A DNA stretch of 6,424 nucleotides from Clostridia bacterium. Its GTDB lineage: Bacteria; Bacillota; Clostridia; Christensenellales; UBA1242. The translations under genes were made by a program, and so were the position numbers. The notes under the pieces were generated by a model. The model searched no databases. It was not told the DNA's origin and saw only the letters and a program-made list of their open reading frames with translations. The stretch is taken from positions 1 through 6,424 of the forward strand of contig JAFULP010000018.1 of NCBI GenBank assembly GCA_017473285.1, in the 5' to 3' direction. Below are positions 3,840 through 6,424 of the stretch, in pieces (position 1 is the stretch's first letter; each line of letters starts with the position of its first letter).

Positions 3840-6424
3840 TTAATTATTTTCTTCAATTTTTATATTTTTGTGTCCAAAATGATAATTTGATTTTTTTCTA
3901 TAATTTAAAAATAATTTTACCACTTCACACAATGGTATAATGCTAAACGATGCAATTGCCACCATTATCCATTGATGAACATTTAAAAATTCTAATTTAA
4001 ATAGCGTGTAGAAGATTGGACACACCGCAACAAGTATACTTATGCCAAACGACAAAACAAAACAAAAGTTAAATGTAGGGTTATCCAATAAATTTTTGCC
4101 TAGTATACTTTGATTGGTTTTACAATTCACGCTATGAAGTAACTGCATAAATACAATTGTAAAGAATGTCATAGTGGTTGCCACACTGCTTCCAAAATTA
4201 AACAATGCATATAAATAAACCCCTATAACTATCCCCATTTGAAGTATGGATTGGTAAATTATGCTAACGCCCACATCTTGCCCAAACAGCCCGCTTGAAC
4301 TTTTGCGTGGTGGCATACTCATTATTTCAGGCTCAACACGCTCTTTGCCTAATGCAAACGCTGGCAAACTGTCACTGACTAAATTAATGAATAACATTTG
4401 CGACGGCAACAGGAAACTATATTGCGGAAAGAACACAAGCCCAAACAACATTCCAAACACTTCAACGCAATTTGTAGATATTAAGTACTGTAAGGCTTTT
4501 TGTATGTTGTTGTATACTTTTCTGCCTTCTTCCACCGCCACCACTATGCTTGCAAAATTATCGTCTGTGATAAGCATATCTGATACGCTTTTTACAATGT
4601 CCGTCCCCGATATACCCATACCAACACCAATGTCGGCAATCTTTAGGCTTGGAGCATCGTTTACCCCGTCACCCGTCATTGCCACAATCTTTTTTAGGCT
4701 TTTATATGCCTTTACAATTTTAACTTTATGCTCTGGGCTGACACGAGCAAACACTGTGTATTGTTGTACTTTATCGGCAAATTCTTTGTCGCTCATCTTC
4801 TCAATTTCGTCACCAGTTAGCACTTGGTCAATTGATTTGGCAATACCCAAATCCCTTGCAATTGCAAAAGCCGTTTGTTTGTGGTCCCCAGTTATCATCA
4901 CAGGCTTTAAGCCCGCCTTAAAACACTTTTTGATAGCGCCAGCCACTTCTTTGCGTGGAGTGTCCATCATGCCCGTAAGCCCCACAAAAATCATATCATT
5001 TTCCAAGTCTTCCGTGCCTTCAAAACTATCATATCGCTTGTAGCAAAATCCCAACACACGCAATGCCTTATTGGCCATTTCATTATTAACTTCAGTAAGT
5101 TTTGCTCGCATATTGTCGGTAAGTGGCACAATATTCCCATTAATATCAATATAAGAACATAATTTTATAACCCTATCAAACGCCCCTTTTGTGTAACTAT
5201 ATATCTCCCCGTCCATCACATTTAAAGTGGTCATCATTTTGCGAGTTGAGTCAAAGGCTATTTCTTGAATGCGTTTGCTTGGCTTAATATTTAGTTTTAA
5301 CGAGTATTCAAAAATCGCATTTTCGGTTGGCTCTCCCACTACTTTTTGATTGGCGTCAATGTATGAGTTATTGCAATAGCGCATACAATTTAGCATTTGT
5401 GGATTGATATTAGTTATCTGTATATGATAATCATTATTGGTAAAATTTTGCACAACGGTCATTTTGTTTTGAGTAAGCGTTCCGGTTTTGTCCGTACATA
5501 TAATTTCGCAACTGCCAAGTGTTTCAACAGCACTAAGTTGTTTGATTATAACCTTTCGCTTGGCTAGTTGTTGAACGCCCATTGCCATAATCAGCGTAAT
5601 AACCGCAGGCAAACTTTCGGGGATTGCCGCCACCGCAAGCGCCACCGACACCATTAATGCGCCTATAAAGTTGCTATCTTTTACAAAAATTAGTTCAATT
5701 AAAAATATTACAACACATATAGCAAGAACTGACCAAGTAATAAACTTTCCAATTTTTTCAATACTTTTTTGAAGCGGAGTCGTGTCTTTATTAGAGTTGA
5801 ATAGTAGATGTGCAATTTTGCCTATTTCAGTATTGTTACCCACTGACACAACAATTCCTTTAGCCTTGCCATTGGTTACCAAACTTCCCGAATACGCCAT
5901 ATTAACTCGTTCTGCTAGTGTCGTGTGCGACGAGCATATATAATTAGCGTCTTTAGTGCTCGACATTGATTCTCCCGTCAATTTACTCTCATCGCATTTT
6001 AAATTGTTTGATTCCATCAATCTCATATCCGCCGGTACAATATCACCCGCTTCAATGCAAACAATATCCCCGACAACCAAATCTTGTGTGGGCACTATTT
6101 GCATAACCCCATCACGAAATGCTTTTGCGGTGGTTTTTTCGCTTTTCCTTAACTCATTAATACACGCTTCCGCTTTATTCTCTTGAATTACTCCTACAAT
6201 CGAGTTCATAATTACTATAAATAATATCACAAAACCCTCAAACAACTCTCCCGTTTGATTGTTGATGATTGCCACTGTAATTGAAATTATTGCTGATGCC
6301 AACAAAATTAAAACCATTATGTTTTTGAATTGTAGCAAAAATCTTACTAATAAACTTTTTCTTTTTTCCTTGTCAATTTCATTAATGCCATATTTTGACC
6401 TATTAGCAACAACTTGTTTATTAC
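3840..6424 (-). CDS. P-type Ca2+-type cation-transporting ATPase (5' end outside window)
   Basis: Integral membrane P2-type ATPase that probably exports Ca2+. Counting visible residues from the first full codon at 6422 (860 visible), it shows: an actuator motif TGES (149-152); M4 PESLP (268-272); phosphorylation site DKTGT with Asp311; the nucleotide-binding KGA (412-414); TGD (512-514); and hinge GDGVNDAP (584-591). Ion-site residues compared with SERCA: M4 Glu (E309), M5 Asn651/Glu654 (N768/E771) and M6 Asn680/Asp684 (N796/D800) are present, while the M8 E908 position is Gln760, as in plasma-membrane-type pumps. The frame is open to the window edge (NKQVVANRSKYGINEIDKEK... precedes M1), so the TTG at 6338 is not the start; about 25-30 N-terminal residues are probably missing. 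Ca2+ is the likely ion, but Mn2+ cannot be excluded. It has a hydrophilic C-terminal tail and no frameshift. Confidence 0.93.
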   Translation of the reverse strand, partial: NKQVVANRSKYGINEIDKEKRKSLLVRFLLQFKNIMVLILLASAIISITVAIINNQTGELFEGFVILFIVIMNSIVGVIQENKAEACINELRKSEKTTAKAFRDGVMQIVPTQDLVVGDIVCIEAGDIVPADMRLMESNNLKCDESKLTGESMSSTKDANYICSSHTTLAERVNMAYSGSLVTNGKAKGIVVSVGNNTEIGKIAHLLFNSNKDTTPLQKSIEKIGKFITWSVLAICVVIFLIELIFVKDSNFIGALMVSVALAVAAIPESLPAVITLIMAMGVQQLAKRKVIIKQLSAVETLGSCEIICTDKTGTLTQNKMTVVQNFTNNDYHIQITNINPQMLNCMRYCNNSYIDANQKVVGEPTENAIFEYSLKLNIKPSKRIQEIAFDSTRKMMTTLNVMDGEIYSYTKGAFDRVIKLCSYIDINGNIVPLTDNMRAKLTEVNNEMANKALRVLGFCYKRYDSFEGTEDLENDMIFVGLTGMMDTPRKEVAGAIKKCFKAGLKPVMITGDHKQTAFAIARDLGIAKSIDQVLTGDEIEKMSDKEFADKVQQYTVFARVSPEHKVKIVKAYKSLKKIVAMTGDGVNDAPSLKIADIGVGMGISGTDIVKSVSDMLITDDNFASIVVAVEEGRKVYNNIQKALQYLISTNCVEVFGMLFGLVFFPQYSFLLPSQMLFINLVSDSLPAFALGKERVEPEIMSMPPRKSSSGLFGQDVGVSIIYQSILQMGIVIGVYLYALFNFGSSVATTMTFFTIVFMQLLHSVNCKTNQSILGKNLLDNPTFNFCFVLSFGISILVAVCPIFYTLFKLEFLNVHQWIMVAIASFSIIPLCEVVKLFLNYRKKSNYHFGHKNIKIEENN

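Noticed and set aside
4261..5043. 260-codon open frame on the plus strand
   Set aside because: It lies wholly antisense to the well-supported ATPase gene, has no SD and no recognisable domain; its Ser/Thr/Pro-rich composition is what antisense to such a gene gives.
5956..6186. 76-codon open frame on the plus strand
   Set aside because: Antisense shadow of the ATPase actuator domain, with no supporting motif or ribosome binding site.
6336..6338. TTG as start codon of the ATPase
   Set aside because: The frame stays open for 28 further codons to the window edge and those codons encode the normal N-terminal region (KYGINEI...LLVRF); there is no SD before the TTG.

Overview
The window comes from a low-GC bacterium with the standard genetic code. 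The combination of strong AGGAGG-type ribosome binding sites, a type II thymidine kinase, rubrerythrin and a BspA-like leucine-rich-repeat lipoprotein best fits an anaerobic, probably host-associated Firmicutes (Clostridia-like) genome. No rRNA, tRNA, CRISPR array or intact mobile element is visible, so the taxonomic placement is an inference from gene content and base composition.

Layout, left to right. Positions 1-176 (minus) hold the broken start of an excisionase-type helix-turn-helix gene with two in-frame TAA codons. Next is a complete BspA-like lipoprotein gene (189-1490, minus) with a good sigma-70 type promoter. A 157-base divergent spacer with two palindromes separates it from a 79-residue Cro/CI-type regulator (1648-1887, plus). 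From 1888 to 2344 there is no full-size gene. That stretch holds a cluster of TGACCACG repeats, a 26-codon SEC-C zinc-motif ORF (2036-2116), and an intrinsic terminator overlapped by a promoter that probably drives the thymidine kinase gene tdk (2345-2929, plus). A second, related hairpin lies between tdk and the convergent rubrerythrin gene (3022-3624, minus). After a spacer with only about 6% G+C comes a P-type calcium-type ATPase (3840 to beyond 6424, minus) whose N-terminus lies outside the window.

The genes do not form one pathway. tdk is nucleotide salvage, rubrerythrin is peroxide defence in an anaerobe, the ATPase is ion export, and the BspA-like protein is a surface protein. The one plausible local circuit is the small regulator and the divergent lipoprotein gene, which share a spacer carrying a perfect 14-bp palindrome. 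I see no convincing new multi-gene system. The points most worth checking are that divergent operator region, the SEC-C micro-ORF, the promoter embedded in a terminator upstream of tdk, and a rubrerythrin in which an expected di-iron glutamate appears to be serine.
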